Source of the DNA: Jiangella alkaliphila
Lineage (GTDB): Bacteria > Actinomycetota > Actinomycetes > Jiangellales > Jiangellaceae
Direction of reading: 5' to 3'
Assembly (NCBI RefSeq): GCF_900105925.1
Contig: NZ_LT629791.1
Span: forward strand, 3,135,278-3,199,277
DNA length: 64,000 nt
How positions within the stretch are numbered: position 1 is the stretch's first letter; each line of letters begins with the position of its first letter. The position numbers were made by a program, and so were the translations under genes. Shown here piece after piece: positions 1 to 8,595 of the stretch. The notes under the pieces were generated by a model that was not told the origin of the DNA, searched no databases, and saw nothing but the letters and a program-made list of their open reading frames with translations.

Positions 1-894
1 GCCGCGTACTCGGCTGCGGCGTACAGCCCGTACCGGATTCCGACTCTCGCCACCGTCGGCGTCGCCGTACTGATCTTCAGCACTGCCGTCGATTCGGTGT
101 TGCCCGTCGCCCCCACCCAGTACATACCGCTCGTGGTCATGGTGCCGATCGCCGTGGCGGCCGACGGACTGCGGCGGTGGAAGCTTCGAGCCGACGAACG
201 ACGCACCGAGCTCGCCGACCTCGAACGGCGGCAGGCGGAAGCATTACGGCGGGCAGCGGAAGAAGAACGCGCGCGAATCGCTCGCGAGCTGCACGACGTG
301 GTCACGCACAATGTCGCCGTCATGATCATCCAGGCGGGCGCCGCGCGGAAAGTGATGCTCACCTCGCCCGCCGAAGCCAGCGAGGCGCTGCTCGCGGTCG
401 AGTCCGGTGGCAGGGCGGCCATGGTCGAGCTGCGGCAAGCCATGGGGCTGCTGACCACCGACGGTGACGGCCGCGACGAAGGCGACGCGGCAGAGTTGGA
501 ACCGCAGCCGGGCGTGTCGTCGTTGCCGTCTCTCGTGTCGCGGGTGCGCGACGCCGGGTTGGACGTCGACCTGACCATCACCGGAGCTGAACGCCCGTTG
601 CCGCGAGGAATCGAACTCGCGGCGTATCGGGTGGTGCAGGAGGCGCTGACCAACAGCGTCAAGCACGCCGTCGGGGCGTCCGCCTCCGTCGACGTCGTCT
701 ACGGGGAGCGCGAACTCAGAGTGGAGGTCGTCGACACCGGAGGAACGGCGGGGGAGTCGGCGTCGTCCGGAAACATGCGGGGACTGATCGGGCTGCGCGA
801 GCGCGTGGCGGTGTACAACGGCACCGTTGAAGCCGCTCGCCTGCCCACCGGCGGCTACCGTGTCACCGCATCGATTCCCGTGGAGGACTCGTGA
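1..894 (+). CDS. sensor histidine kinase, NarL/DesK type (5' end outside window)
   Basis: Membrane sensor kinase that autophosphorylates on His and passes the phosphate to the regulator encoded next. The reading frame is open from base 1, so the N-terminal membrane part is cut off; one hydrophobic segment remains at bases 50-160, followed by a coiled-coil-like linker. The HisKA_3 box (ELHDVVTHN) lies near bases 285-310. The HATPase_c domain follows, with the N-box-like QEALTNSVKHA near 637-666 and a C-terminal glycine-rich GLIGLRER near 784-807. The stop overlaps the next start (GTGA), so the two genes are translationally coupled. The signal sensed cannot be told. Confidence 0.9.
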   Translation, partial: AAYSAAAYSPYRIPTLATVGVAVLIFSTAVDSVLPVAPTQYIPLVVMVPIAVAADGLRRWKLRADERRTELADLERRQAEALRRAAEEERARIARELHDVVTHNVAVMIIQAGAARKVMLTSPAEASEALLAVESGGRAAMVELRQAMGLLTTDGDGRDEGDAAELEPQPGVSSLPSLVSRVRDAGLDVDLTITGAERPLPRGIELAAYRVVQEALTNSVKHAVGASASVDVVYGERELRVEVVDTGGTAGESASSGNMRGLIGLRERVAVYNGTVEAARLPTGGYRVTASIPVEDS

Positions 895-1604
895 CCGACC
901 CGCTGCGTGTGGTGATCGCCGACGATCAGACGTTGGTCCGTACCGGGTTCCGGATGATCCTCAATGCCGACGGCATCGAGGTCGTGGCCGAGGCCGCCAC
1001 CGGCGAGGAGGCTGTCGCTGCGGTGCGCTCGGTACGTCCCGACCTGGTGTTGATGGATATTCGGATGCCTGAGCTCGACGGGCTGGAAGCCACGCGCCGC
1101 ATCCTGAGTGGCGACGGTCCGCAACCGCGCGTCATCGTCCTCACCACCTTCGACCTCGACCGATATGTGTACGCGGCCTTGGCGGCCGGCGCCAGCCGGT
1201 TCCTGCTGAAGGACGTCACCCCTGAGGCGCTCGTCGCGGCCGTGCGGATGGTCCGCGACGGCGATGCCCTGCTGGCCCCATCGATCACTCGTAGGCTCGT
1301 GGAGCGCTTCGCCCATCGCGACGATGACGCCGCGGCGCTGCACCGCGACCTGGCCGCCTTGACGCCGCGCGAACTGGAGGTGCTGGCCCTGCTGGCACGT
1401 GGTCTGAGCAATGCGGAGCTCGCGTCGCGACTGCACCTGTCGGAGGCGACGGTGAAGACCCATGTTGCGCGGATACTCGGCAAGCTCGGCCTTCGTGACC
1501 GCGTGCAAGCCGTGATCGCCGCCTATGAAACCGGTCTGGTGAGTGTCGGCGACCACGACGCGCGGCCTTCCGGCGAACGGCTTGGCCCGCCATCCGCATT
1601 GTGA
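891..1604 (+). CDS. response regulator, NarL/FixJ (LuxR HTH) family
   Basis: Cytoplasmic transcription regulator, 237 aa. The receiver domain has the acidic pair D11/D12, phospho-acceptor D56 in VLMDIRMP, and the conserved Lys in FLLKDVTP. The C-terminal LuxR-type HTH (about residues 155-212) reads TPRELEVLALLARG followed by ATVKTHVARIL. The GTG start overlaps the kinase stop by 4 nt, so this is the cognate partner of the upstream DesK-like kinase. Target genes are not apparent from the sequence. Length and domain order are normal for the family. Confidence 0.95.
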   Translation: MTDPLRVVIADDQTLVRTGFRMILNADGIEVVAEAATGEEAVAAVRSVRPDLVLMDIRMPELDGLEATRRILSGDGPQPRVIVLTTFDLDRYVYAALAAGASRFLLKDVTPEALVAAVRMVRDGDALLAPSITRRLVERFAHRDDDAAALHRDLAALTPRELEVLALLARGLSNAELASRLHLSEATVKTHVARILGKLGLRDRVQAVIAAYETGLVSVGDHDARPSGERLGPPSAL

Positions 1605-1616
1605 GACGGTGGTGAG

Positions 1617-2738
1617 GTGACGCTCCATACGGACATCCCGACGCGCGCCCAGCTCGAGCGGCTGATCGCGGCGCGGCACGAGGCGAGCGTGTCGGTGTAC
1701 GTGCCGACGAGTCCGGTCACGCAGCAGGCGCAGGCGGGCCGGATCGAGCTGAAGAACCTGGCCGCCGAGGCGACGCGGCAGCTGGACGAGGCGGGGGCCG
1801 GCCGCGGCGCGGTCGCCGACGTCCGCGAGTCGCTGGACGACCTCGTCGAGGACGACGACTTCTGGGCCGAGCAGGCGCGCAGCCTGGCGGTGTTCGCCTC
1901 GCCGGGCGGGGTGACGGTGTTCAGGCTGCCGAACGAGCTGACCGGCGTCGTCGAGGTCAGCGACCGCTTCTACGTGAAGCCGCTGCTGCGCGCCGTCACG
2001 TTCCCGCAGGCCGCGTTCGTGCTCGCGCTCGCGGCCGGCTCGGTGCGGCTGGTCGAGGTCACGCGCGACGGGCCGCCGTTCACGGTCGACGTTCCGGGGC
2101 TGCCGTCCGACGCGGCGTCGGCGGCCGGCAAGTCGTCGATCGCCGACCGCGCGCCGGTCGGCCGCATCCAGGGCTCGGAGGGGCAGAAGGTCCGGCTGCG
2201 CCAGTACGCGCGCAAGATCGACCAGGCGCTGCGCGGTGTGCTCACCGGCCTGGAGTTGCCGCTGATCCTCGCCGCCACCGAGCCGCTGGACGCCATCTAC
2301 CGCTCGGTGAACAGCTACCCGCACCTGGCCGGGCACGGCATCGCGGGCAGCCCGGAGGGCAGCACCGACGCGGAACTGGCCGACCACGCGCGGGCCGTCC
2401 TCGACGAGGTCTACGCGCGGCAGCTCGCCGAGTTCCGCGAGCTGTACGAGCTGCGCTTCGATCAGGGCCGCTCGTCCGCGGACGTCGCGACCGTCGCCCG
2501 CGCCGCGACCTACGGCGTCGTCGACACCCTGATCGTCGACATCGACGAGAAGCTGCCCGGCTACGTCGACGACGAGTCCGGCGCGGTGACGCCGGCCGCC
2601 GACGATGCCGCCAGCTACGGCATCGTCGACGAGATCGCCCGGCGCGCGTTGCTGGCCGGCGGCCGCGTGCTGGCGGTCCGCGCCGACGACGTGCCCGGCG
2701 GCGGGCCGGTCGCGGCCGTGTTCCGGTTCGCGTTCTGA
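1617..2738 (+). CDS. baeRF-family (archaeo-eukaryotic release-factor-like) protein
   Basis: A 373-aa protein with the layout of the bacterial members of the archaeo-eukaryotic release factor superfamily: an N-terminal segment opening LHTDIPTRAQLERLIAARH with YVPTSP, a central alpha/beta part, and a C-terminal part with YGVVDTLIVD and a final FRFAF. By similarity it is closest to baeRF family 11. Its role is not established; a link to ribosomes or stress has been proposed for the superfamily. The GTG start is 12 nt after the response regulator, with only a weak upstream purine stretch. Possibly the last gene of the two-component operon. Confidence 0.75.
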   Translation: MTLHTDIPTRAQLERLIAARHEASVSVYVPTSPVTQQAQAGRIELKNLAAEATRQLDEAGAGRGAVADVRESLDDLVEDDDFWAEQARSLAVFASPGGVTVFRLPNELTGVVEVSDRFYVKPLLRAVTFPQAAFVLALAAGSVRLVEVTRDGPPFTVDVPGLPSDAASAAGKSSIADRAPVGRIQGSEGQKVRLRQYARKIDQALRGVLTGLELPLILAATEPLDAIYRSVNSYPHLAGHGIAGSPEGSTDAELADHARAVLDEVYARQLAEFRELYELRFDQGRSSADVATVARAATYGVVDTLIVDIDEKLPGYVDDESGAVTPAADDAASYGIVDEIARRALLAGGRVLAVRADDVPGGGPVAAVFRFAF

Positions 2739-2819
2739 GCCCGCTGTCGTTTCCGTCCAAGACGACGGCGCAGGCCCGGGTCTAGCGTGGGCGCGACACC
2801 GACCACGAGGAGAAGCACG

Positions 2820-3398
2820 ATGCGCAAGCTGGTCTACACCGGGTTCATGTCGCTCGACGGCGTCGTCGACTCCCCGGGCGGCGGCCCGGGTGAGGAGCAC
2901 CGCAGCGCCGGGTGGGTGTTCAAGGACCTCGAGTTCGTCCCCGAGGCGTGGACGCTCAAGGGCGAGGAGCTCGAGGACACGTCGGCGCTGATGTTCGGCC
3001 GTCGCAGCTACGAGCTGTTCGCGCCGACCTGGCCCACGTCGCAGGACCACGTCTCCTACAAGGAGCTGCCCAAGTACGTGGTCTCGTCCACGCTGCCCGA
3101 CGACGCCGTCGTCGACGACTGGGGACCCATCACGTTCCTGCGCTCCACCGATGACGTCGCGGCGCTCAAGGAGGGCGACGGCGGCGCGATCTACATCCAC
3201 GGCAGCGCCGTGCTCGCGCAGCGGCTGTCCGACACCGACCTCATCGACCAGTACAACCTGCTCGTCTTCCCGGTGCTGCTCGGTGCCGGCAAGAGCGTCT
3301 TCGGTCGGGCCGACCGCGCGAAGCAGCTGCTGAGTCTGCGCGAGTCCGAGACCTACTCGAACGGGATCATGAAGCTGGTCTACGACGTCAAGCGCTGA
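2820..3398 (+). CDS. dihydrofolate reductase family (RibD C-terminal-like) protein
   Basis: A 192-aa cytoplasmic NADPH-dependent reductase-fold protein. It opens MRKLVYTGFMSLDGVVDSPGG and contains MFGRRSYELFAPTW and LLGAGKSVFG, typical of the RibD C-terminal/DHFR-like family common in actinomycetes. The ATG at 2820 was chosen because GAGGAG lies 7-12 nt upstream; an upstream in-frame GTG at 2787 lacks such a site. Its last 19 bases overlap the convergent AraC gene. The substrate is unknown; these stand-alone proteins usually do not take part in riboflavin synthesis. Confidence 0.88.
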   Translation: MRKLVYTGFMSLDGVVDSPGGGPGEEHRSAGWVFKDLEFVPEAWTLKGEELEDTSALMFGRRSYELFAPTWPTSQDHVSYKELPKYVVSSTLPDDAVVDDWGPITFLRSTDDVAALKEGDGGAIYIHGSAVLAQRLSDTDLIDQYNLLVFPVLLGAGKSVFGRADRAKQLLSLRESETYSNGIMKLVYDVKR

Positions 3399-4090
3399 TC
3401 CAGGTCGAGCGCGATGGCACCGCCGGCGCCCTCGCGCAGCTGGCGGGCGGTCCGTCCGACGTACGAGCGCAGGGCCCGGGCCAGGTGCGGCTCGTCGAAG
3501 TAGTCGAGCTTGACGACGACGTCGGCGGCGGGCTCGCCACCGGCCAGCAGTTCGGCCGCCGTCCGGGCCCGCTCGATCTGGCGGACGGCGCCGCGGGTCA
3601 GCCCGGTCGCTCCGCGGAACCGGCGCTCGACCGTGCGTCCCGAGACGTCCGGACGGTGGCCGTGCAGCACCTGGGCGACGAGCGGGTCGCGGACGACGAT
3701 GCCGGCCCGGACCAGCCGCTGGACCAGCGCCTCGGCGTCGTCGGCGCCCGGCGTCTCCCAGCGCGAACCGTCGAGCCGGAACGTCCGGTTCGTGGTGTCG
3801 GGCAGCTCGATGCCGCCGTCGACCAGCGCCGCCGTGGGCACGGCCCGCAGTGAGGTGCCGACGGCGAACTCGATGCCCATGAACGTCGCGGCGTCGGGCA
3901 CCGGCGCGGTGCCGGTCCTCGTCTCGGGGCCGGAGACGCCCGCGTAGGTGCCGCGCTCGTCCGCCCAGAACACCAGGCCCCAGCGCACCCCGGCGACGGA
4001 GGTCATCTGCGTGACCTGCTCGCTGGTGCACGTCCACACCTCGTCGACCCACGGCGAGTCGGAGCCGCGCGTCCCGAACCGCAGTCCCAC
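3380..4090 (-). CDS. AraC-family transcriptional regulator
   Basis: A 236-aa regulator. The N-terminal half (sensor part) holds VDEVWTCTSEQVTQMTSV and a WGLVFW strand. The C-terminal AraC HTH pair covers about residues 135-230 (SGRTVERRFRGATGL, then DEPHLARALRSYVGRT). The GTG at 4090 gives VGLRFGTRG; longer frames run into the upstream gene. It lies 20 nt downstream of the DUF1772 gene and is probably co-transcribed with it. It converges on the reductase gene with a 19-nt overlap. The target is unknown; control of the co-directional oxidoreductase/DUF1772 genes is plausible. Confidence 0.85.
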   Translation of the reverse strand: MGLRFGTRGSDSPWVDEVWTCTSEQVTQMTSVAGVRWGLVFWADERGTYAGVSGPETRTGTAPVPDAATFMGIEFAVGTSLRAVPTAALVDGGIELPDTTNRTFRLDGSRWETPGADDAEALVQRLVRAGIVVRDPLVAQVLHGHRPDVSGRTVERRFRGATGLTRGAVRQIERARTAAELLAGGEPAADVVVKLDYFDEPHLARALRSYVGRTARQLREGAGGAIALDLDQRLTS

Positions 4091-4110
4091 AGACGCAGGA
4101 TACGCCGCCG

Positions 4111-4641
4111 TCAACGGGCCTTCCGCAGCACGAGCGCCTGGGTGAGCGCGCCCACGGCCGCGATCGAGAGCACGGTGCGCACGGCGTTGGAGACCACCCA
4201 CTGCGTCTCGAACCGGTCGCGGACGTCCGTGACGGCCGCGGCGTCGCCGAGGTCGCCGAGCTGGTCGATCTCGGTGTTCAGCGGGACGTTGACGATCATG
4301 GTCAGGGCGAAGACGACGGCGACGAGCACGAGCGCGACGACGGACCAGCGCACGGCGGCCGGCGGGCCGTAGCGGCGCAGCACCAGCGGCGCCACGATCG
4401 CCAGCAGCAGCGCCAGGGTGAAGGTGACGGGGAACACCGGGTTGTCGTTGTAGCGCTGGAGGGTGGTCACGAAGGTCTGGTCGTCGACGTCGGCCAGGTT
4501 GGGCATGACGGCGGCGGAGAAGGTGAAGTTGAGCCCGGTGACCAGCACCACGGCCAGCAGCGTCACGCCGAGCACGAGCCCGGTCCAGCCGTCACCTCGC
4601 CCGGCCTCCCGGCGTTCGGTCGTTCCCATCGTCTCGCTCAT
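4111..4641 (-). CDS. DUF1772 (anthrone oxygenase-like) membrane protein
   Basis: A 176-aa integral membrane protein with four predicted hydrophobic segments (about residues 20-45, 70-90, 98-120 and 150-172). The conserved FNVPLN-type segment appears as VNVPLNTEID, followed by FETQWVVSNAVRT, both features of DUF1772. Relatives include fungal anthrone oxygenases, but bacterial members are mostly uncharacterised. The ATG at 4641 has GAGGAG about 7 nt upstream. It sits between the MDR oxidoreductase (137 nt upstream) and the AraC regulator (20 nt downstream), suggesting a small operon. Confidence 0.85.
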   Translation of the reverse strand: MSETMGTTERREAGRGDGWTGLVLGVTLLAVVLVTGLNFTFSAAVMPNLADVDDQTFVTTLQRYNDNPVFPVTFTLALLLAIVAPLVLRRYGPPAAVRWSVVALVLVAVVFALTMIVNVPLNTEIDQLGDLGDAAAVTDVRDRFETQWVVSNAVRTVLSIAAVGALTQALVLRKAR

Positions 4642-4778
4642 AGCGGATCTCCTCGTCTGCGGTCTCAGTACCTTCCGTCCACTGTCTCGCGACACTTCCG
4701 GCGGAACAATGCCTCTGCGTCGTCGATTCATGCTCATTCGTCCAGCCAAGGTGGACGCTCGAACCCGCCCTCGGCCGG

Positions 4779-5741
4779 TCATCCGCCCGGCCGCACCTCG
4801 ACGACGACCTTGCCCAGCGCCAGCCCGGTGCCGACGCGGGCCAGCGCCTCGGGCACGCCGTCGAGGTCGAAGGTCCGGTCGATGTGGATGCGGACGTCGC
4901 CGCGCACGCACTGGTCGGCCAGCGGCTGGAAGTGCGCCGGTCCCTGCTTGACCACGAGGACGCCGAGCCGGCGCCCGGTGACCCGGCCGGCGACGGCGCC
5001 GATCGTGAGGACGCGCAGCAGCGCGCGCGTCGACCCGCCGACGCACTGGTACCGGCCGCCACGGGCGAGCGCTCGCCGGTAGGCGAACACCGACCGGTGG
5101 GCGACGAGGTCGAGGATGCGGTCGTACGGCCCGCCGCGGGTGAAGTCGCTGCTGCGGTAGTCGATCACCTCGTCGGCGCCGGCCGTTCGCATGAACGCGA
5201 GCTTGCCGGCGTTGTCGACGCCGGTCACGTGCAGCCCGGCGCGCTCGGCGAGTTGGACGGCGAACGCGCCCGTGCCGCCGCCGGCCCCGTTGATCAGCAT
5301 CCGCTGCCCGGGCCGTCCGCCGGCCGTCCCCTGCAGGGCGATGGCGCCGGACTGGGGGAGCGTCGCGGCCTGGGCGAAGGTCAGTCCGTCCGGCTTGGGT
5401 GCGAGCGCCGACTCGGCGGCGACGGCGTACTCGGCGAAGCCACCCATGAGGGCGAGGTTGTCGCCGTACACCTCGTCGCCGGGGCGGAACCGGGTGACCC
5501 CGGCGCCGACCGCCTCGACCCGTCCGGCGATGTCGGAGCCGAGCACCCGGCGGGCCGGCCGGCGAGGGCCGCCCAGGCGTGCGTACAGCGGCGTGCCGCG
5601 CAGGCACTCCCAGTCGGACAGGTTCACCGAGGTCGCGACGACCTCGACGAGCACTTGGTCGCGTTCCGGCGACGGCACCGGGACCTGCTCGACGCGCAGC
5701 ACGTCCGGCGGGCCGTAGCGGTCGTACACCACCGCCCTCAC
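4779..5741 (-). CDS. NAD(P)-dependent MDR oxidoreductase (quinone reductase-like, zinc-free)
   Basis: A 320-aa medium-chain dehydrogenase/reductase. The N-terminal GroES-like domain opens VRAVVYDRYGPPDVLRV and contains SVNLSDWECLRG, ending in PGDEVYGDN. The Rossmann domain has LINGAGGGTGAFAVQLA as the NAD(P)-binding turn. The catalytic-zinc cysteine and histidine and the structural-zinc cysteines are absent, pointing to the quinone oxidoreductase branch rather than zinc alcohol dehydrogenases. The GTG at 5741 matches the usual family start. The substrate is unknown, probably an enone or quinone. Confidence 0.88.
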   Translation of the reverse strand: MRAVVYDRYGPPDVLRVEQVPVPSPERDQVLVEVVATSVNLSDWECLRGTPLYARLGGPRRPARRVLGSDIAGRVEAVGAGVTRFRPGDEVYGDNLALMGGFAEYAVAAESALAPKPDGLTFAQAATLPQSGAIALQGTAGGRPGQRMLINGAGGGTGAFAVQLAERAGLHVTGVDNAGKLAFMRTAGADEVIDYRSSDFTRGGPYDRILDLVAHRSVFAYRRALARGGRYQCVGGSTRALLRVLTIGAVAGRVTGRRLGVLVVKQGPAHFQPLADQCVRGDVRIHIDRTFDLDGVPEALARVGTGLALGKVVVEVRPGG

Positions 5742-5918
5742 CGCGGCACCGTAACACCGGCCCTGACCAGCAGACAATCCTCCTTCATACCCACCGACGC
5801 GTACGGCGTACCCGAGTTCGCCCGGTGTTCATCCGTTCTTGCGGATCCGGACAGGTCGCCCCACTTGGCTGTGCGGGGCGGCTGGGGGCCGCCGTCATCG
5901 ACGAGGGGGAAATCAGGC

Positions 5919-8378
5919 ATGAGCGCGCGGAGAGCGCATAGAGCCGCGGTCGCCGTTCTGGCGGTCGCGGGGCTGGTCCCACTGGGAGCGGCCGGAGTAC
6001 CGGCGGCGGCGAACACCGAGGTCGCGAGCGTCGTCGTCAACGAGGTCTCGCAGCGGGTGAACCCGGACTGGGTGGAGTTCCACAATCCGGGCGACGCGCC
6101 GGTGGACCTGTCCGGCTGGAAGGTCCAGGACGATCAGGACCGCGGCCCGGAGGACTATGTGTTCCCGCCGGGCACGGTCATCCCGGCCGGCTGGTACCTG
6201 GTCCTCGACGCGGCCGAGGGCGAGACACCCGGGTTCGAGTTCGGGCTGGGCGCCGCCGACACCGTCCGGCTGTCCGACGCCGGCGGCGAGCTGGTCGACA
6301 GCCTCAGCTGGACCGAGCACGCGACGACGACGTACGGGCGCTGCCCGGACGGCACCGGCGAGGTCCGCCAGACGGCGGCGCCGACCCGTGGCGAGGCCAA
6401 CGACTGCACGTCGCCGGCCCGCATCAACGAGGTCGCGGCCGGGTTCGTCGAGCTGGCCAACCCCGGTGGTGCCGCGCTCGAGCTGGGCGGGCACGTCCTG
6501 CGCGCGGCCGGCGCCGACGACGGCTACGAGGTCCCGGCCGGTGAGCTGGCGCCGGGCGGGCTGCTGCTGATCGACGCGGACGAGCTCGGCTTCGCGCCGG
6601 CCGAGGTGGACGGCGTCGAGTTGGTCGACGGCAACGGCGCGGTGGCCGACGAGCACGGCTGGGACGCGCTGCCGGAGCCGAGCACGGGCCGCTGCCCGGA
6701 CGGCACCGGCGCGTTCGCGGTGACGGCGTCGGCGACGCCGGGCGCCCCGAACGACTGCGTGCCGGTCGCCGGCCAGGACGTCGTCAAGGTCAACGAGGTC
6801 GAGTCCAGCGACGGCGTGCCCGGCGACTGGATCGAGTTCGTCAACACCGGCGCCGAGGCGGTCGACCTGTCCGGCTGGCTGGTCCGCGACAACGACGACA
6901 CCCGGTTCTCGACCATCCCAGCCGGGACCGTCGTCGAAGCAGGCGGCTTCTACGTCCACGAGGAGACCGCGCTCGGGTTCGGCCTGGGCGGCGGCGACAT
7001 GGCCCGCCTGTACACGCCGAACGGCACGCTGGCCGACTCCTACGCCTGGGACGAGCACGCGCTGACCACGTACGGGCGCTGCCCCGACGGCACCGGCGAG
7101 TTCCGGGCCACCACCACGCCGACCAAGGGCGCGCCGAACGCCTGCGACGGCGACCCGGAGCCCGAGCCGGAGCCGGAGCCGGGTGACCCGTGGCCCGGCG
7201 GCCCGGACGTCACCGTCGTCGACGAGGAGGACGCCTTCGACGGCGACCTCAGCGGCATCGACTACGACGACGGCGTCCTGTGGGCGGTCGACAACGGCCG
7301 CGGCCAGTTGCACAAGCTGGAGTGGGACGGCACCGTCTGGCACAACAGCGACGACGGCTGGGCGGCCGGCAAGCCGCTGCATTACCCGGGCGGCGTCGGC
7401 GCGCCGGACAGCGAGGGCGTGACGGTGACGGGCGACGGCTCCGTCGTGGTCGGGACCGAGCGCGACAACGACGCCGACGACCTCAGCCAGCTCAGCCTGC
7501 TGCGCTTCGACGTCTCCGGTGCCGAGGCGAGCCTGACGGCGTCGACCGAATGGGACCTCACCGCCGAGCTGCCGCCGACCGGCCCGAACGCCGGCATCGA
7601 GGCGGTCGAGTGGGTGCCTGACGACGTCCTGACCGAGCTCGGGTTCGCCGACGCCTCGACCGGCGAGGCCTACGACCCGGACGGCTACGCCGAGCACGGC
7701 GACGGCGTGTACTTCGTCGGCATCGAGGGCACCGGGCTGGTCTTCGCCTACCTGCTGCTCGACGACGGCGACGTCCACCAGCTCGCCGAGCTCGACCCGC
7801 AGCTGGCCGGCGTCATGGCGCTGGACTTCGACGCCGCCACCGGCACGCTCTGGGTGGTCTGCGACGACGGGTGCGACGGCACGTCGTCGCTGCTGCGGGT
7901 GGGCGCCGACGGCGCGTTCACGGCGGCCGGCCAGGTGGCCCGGCCCGAGGGGATGGCGAACCTCAACACCGAGGGCTTCGCGATCACCCCGGTCGATCGC
8001 TGCGCCGACGGCGTGCGGCCGGTCTACTGGACCGACGACAACGACACCGACGGCCACTCGCTGCGGGCGGGCACGCTGCCCTGCCCGGACCCGGAGGAGC
8101 CGGGCGGCGACGACGGCGCCGAGGACGGCGCGGAGGACGGCGCGGAGGACGGATCGGACGACGGCTCCGACGCGGGCACGGACGACGGCGCCGGCGGTGC
8201 CGACGGTACGGACGACGGCGGCGGCGCGGATGCAGGCACCGATGACGGCGACGGCGAGGCGCTGCCGGACACCGGTGGCGCGGCCGGCACCCTCGTCGCC
8301 GCAGGTGTGCTGCTGGCGCTGGCCGGGCTCGGGCTGGTCATGATCCAGCGCCGGCGCGGCGGGCTCGGCGTGAGCTGA
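5919..8378 (+). CDS. secreted lamin-tail-domain protein with LPDTG cell-wall anchor
   Basis: An 819-aa surface protein. A signal peptide (residues 1-31, ending AANTE) is followed by three LTD-type beta-sandwich modules (roughly 33-165, 168-280 and 285-405). Modules 1 and 3 carry E-x-VDLSGW, and all three end with GRCPDGTG and a Cys. A PEPEPEPEPEPG linker leads to a propeller-like domain of about 300 aa with LSGIDYDDGVLWAVDN and VYWTDDNDTDGHS, resembling phytase-like esterase propellers. Then come an Asp/Gly/Glu/Ala tail, LPDTG, a hydrophobic helix and a basic end: a class E-like sortase signal. The ATG follows GAGGGGGA. Possible roles are adhesion, DNA or phosphoester binding. No operon partner is seen. 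Confidence 0.85.
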   Translation: MSARRAHRAAVAVLAVAGLVPLGAAGVPAAANTEVASVVVNEVSQRVNPDWVEFHNPGDAPVDLSGWKVQDDQDRGPEDYVFPPGTVIPAGWYLVLDAAEGETPGFEFGLGAADTVRLSDAGGELVDSLSWTEHATTTYGRCPDGTGEVRQTAAPTRGEANDCTSPARINEVAAGFVELANPGGAALELGGHVLRAAGADDGYEVPAGELAPGGLLLIDADELGFAPAEVDGVELVDGNGAVADEHGWDALPEPSTGRCPDGTGAFAVTASATPGAPNDCVPVAGQDVVKVNEVESSDGVPGDWIEFVNTGAEAVDLSGWLVRDNDDTRFSTIPAGTVVEAGGFYVHEETALGFGLGGGDMARLYTPNGTLADSYAWDEHALTTYGRCPDGTGEFRATTTPTKGAPNACDGDPEPEPEPEPGDPWPGGPDVTVVDEEDAFDGDLSGIDYDDGVLWAVDNGRGQLHKLEWDGTVWHNSDDGWAAGKPLHYPGGVGAPDSEGVTVTGDGSVVVGTERDNDADDLSQLSLLRFDVSGAEASLTASTEWDLTAELPPTGPNAGIEAVEWVPDDVLTELGFADASTGEAYDPDGYAEHGDGVYFVGIEGTGLVFAYLLLDDGDVHQLAELDPQLAGVMALDFDAATGTLWVVCDDGCDGTSSLLRVGADGAFTAAGQVARPEGMANLNTEGFAITPVDRCADGVRPVYWTDDNDTDGHSLRAGTLPCPDPEEPGGDDGAEDGAEDGAEDGSDDGSDAGTDDGAGGADGTDDGGGADAGTDDGDGEALPDTGGAAGTLVAAGVLLALAGLGLVMIQRRRGGLGVS
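8107..8265 (+). repeat. acidic low-complexity coding repeat
   Basis: GACGGCGCGGAGGACGGC-type short repeats encode DGAEDGAEDGAEDGSDDGSD and similar runs just before the LPDTG anchor. The tract is a likely wall-spanning spacer and could vary in length by slippage. Confidence 0.8.
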
Positions 8379-8388
8379 TCCGGCCAGC

Positions 8389-8432
8389 GCCGCCCGGACC
8401 GCCGCCCTCCCCGGGACGGCGGTCCGGGCGGC
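8389..8432. terminator. strong bidirectional hairpin terminator
   Basis: Perfect 16-bp inverted repeat: arm GCCGCCCGGACCGCCG at 8389-8404, 12-nt loop, complementary arm 8417-8432. It begins 10 nt after the LTD gene stop and lies between two convergent genes, so it may stop transcription from both sides. It lacks a clear U-tract, as is common in actinomycetes. Confidence 0.8.
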
Positions 8433-8523
8433 GACGGTCCGGCCCGGTCCGGAACGCGGTCCGCAGCGGCGGTCCGGGCCGACGGAGGCTCTGCGTCAAG
8501 TCCATTGGCGTTGTGAAGGCCGG

Positions 8524-8549
8524 GTTACTGCTGCCCTGGCCGTAGTAAC
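8524..8549. repeat. small hairpin in convergent intergenic space
   Basis: GTTACT at 8524-8529 pairs with AGTAAC at 8544-8549, with further partial pairing inside (GGCCGT/CTGCCC region). It lies between the LTD gene terminator and the beta-helix gene end and may be the terminator for the minus-strand gene. The rest of the 217-base gap holds GC-rich partial repeats and no gene. Confidence 0.45.
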
Positions 8550-8595
8550 TCGCCCTTGACGGGCCCACGGCGCACGAGGCGCCCAGCGCTCGAGG

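Noticed and set aside
855-4052. Very long minus-strand open frame (over 1000 codons) across the response regulator and baeRF genes
   Set aside because: Arg/Ala-rich low-complexity translation with no family match, antisense to well-supported genes; a GC-bias shadow. The same applies to long frames antisense to the propeller, amine oxidase and GH genes.
4696-4706. TTCCGGCGGAA dyad as another regulon operator
   Set aside because: The half-sites are in the opposite order (TTCC...GGAA rather than GGAA...TTCC), there is no TTGACA at the fixed distance, and it is far from the carbohydrate island.
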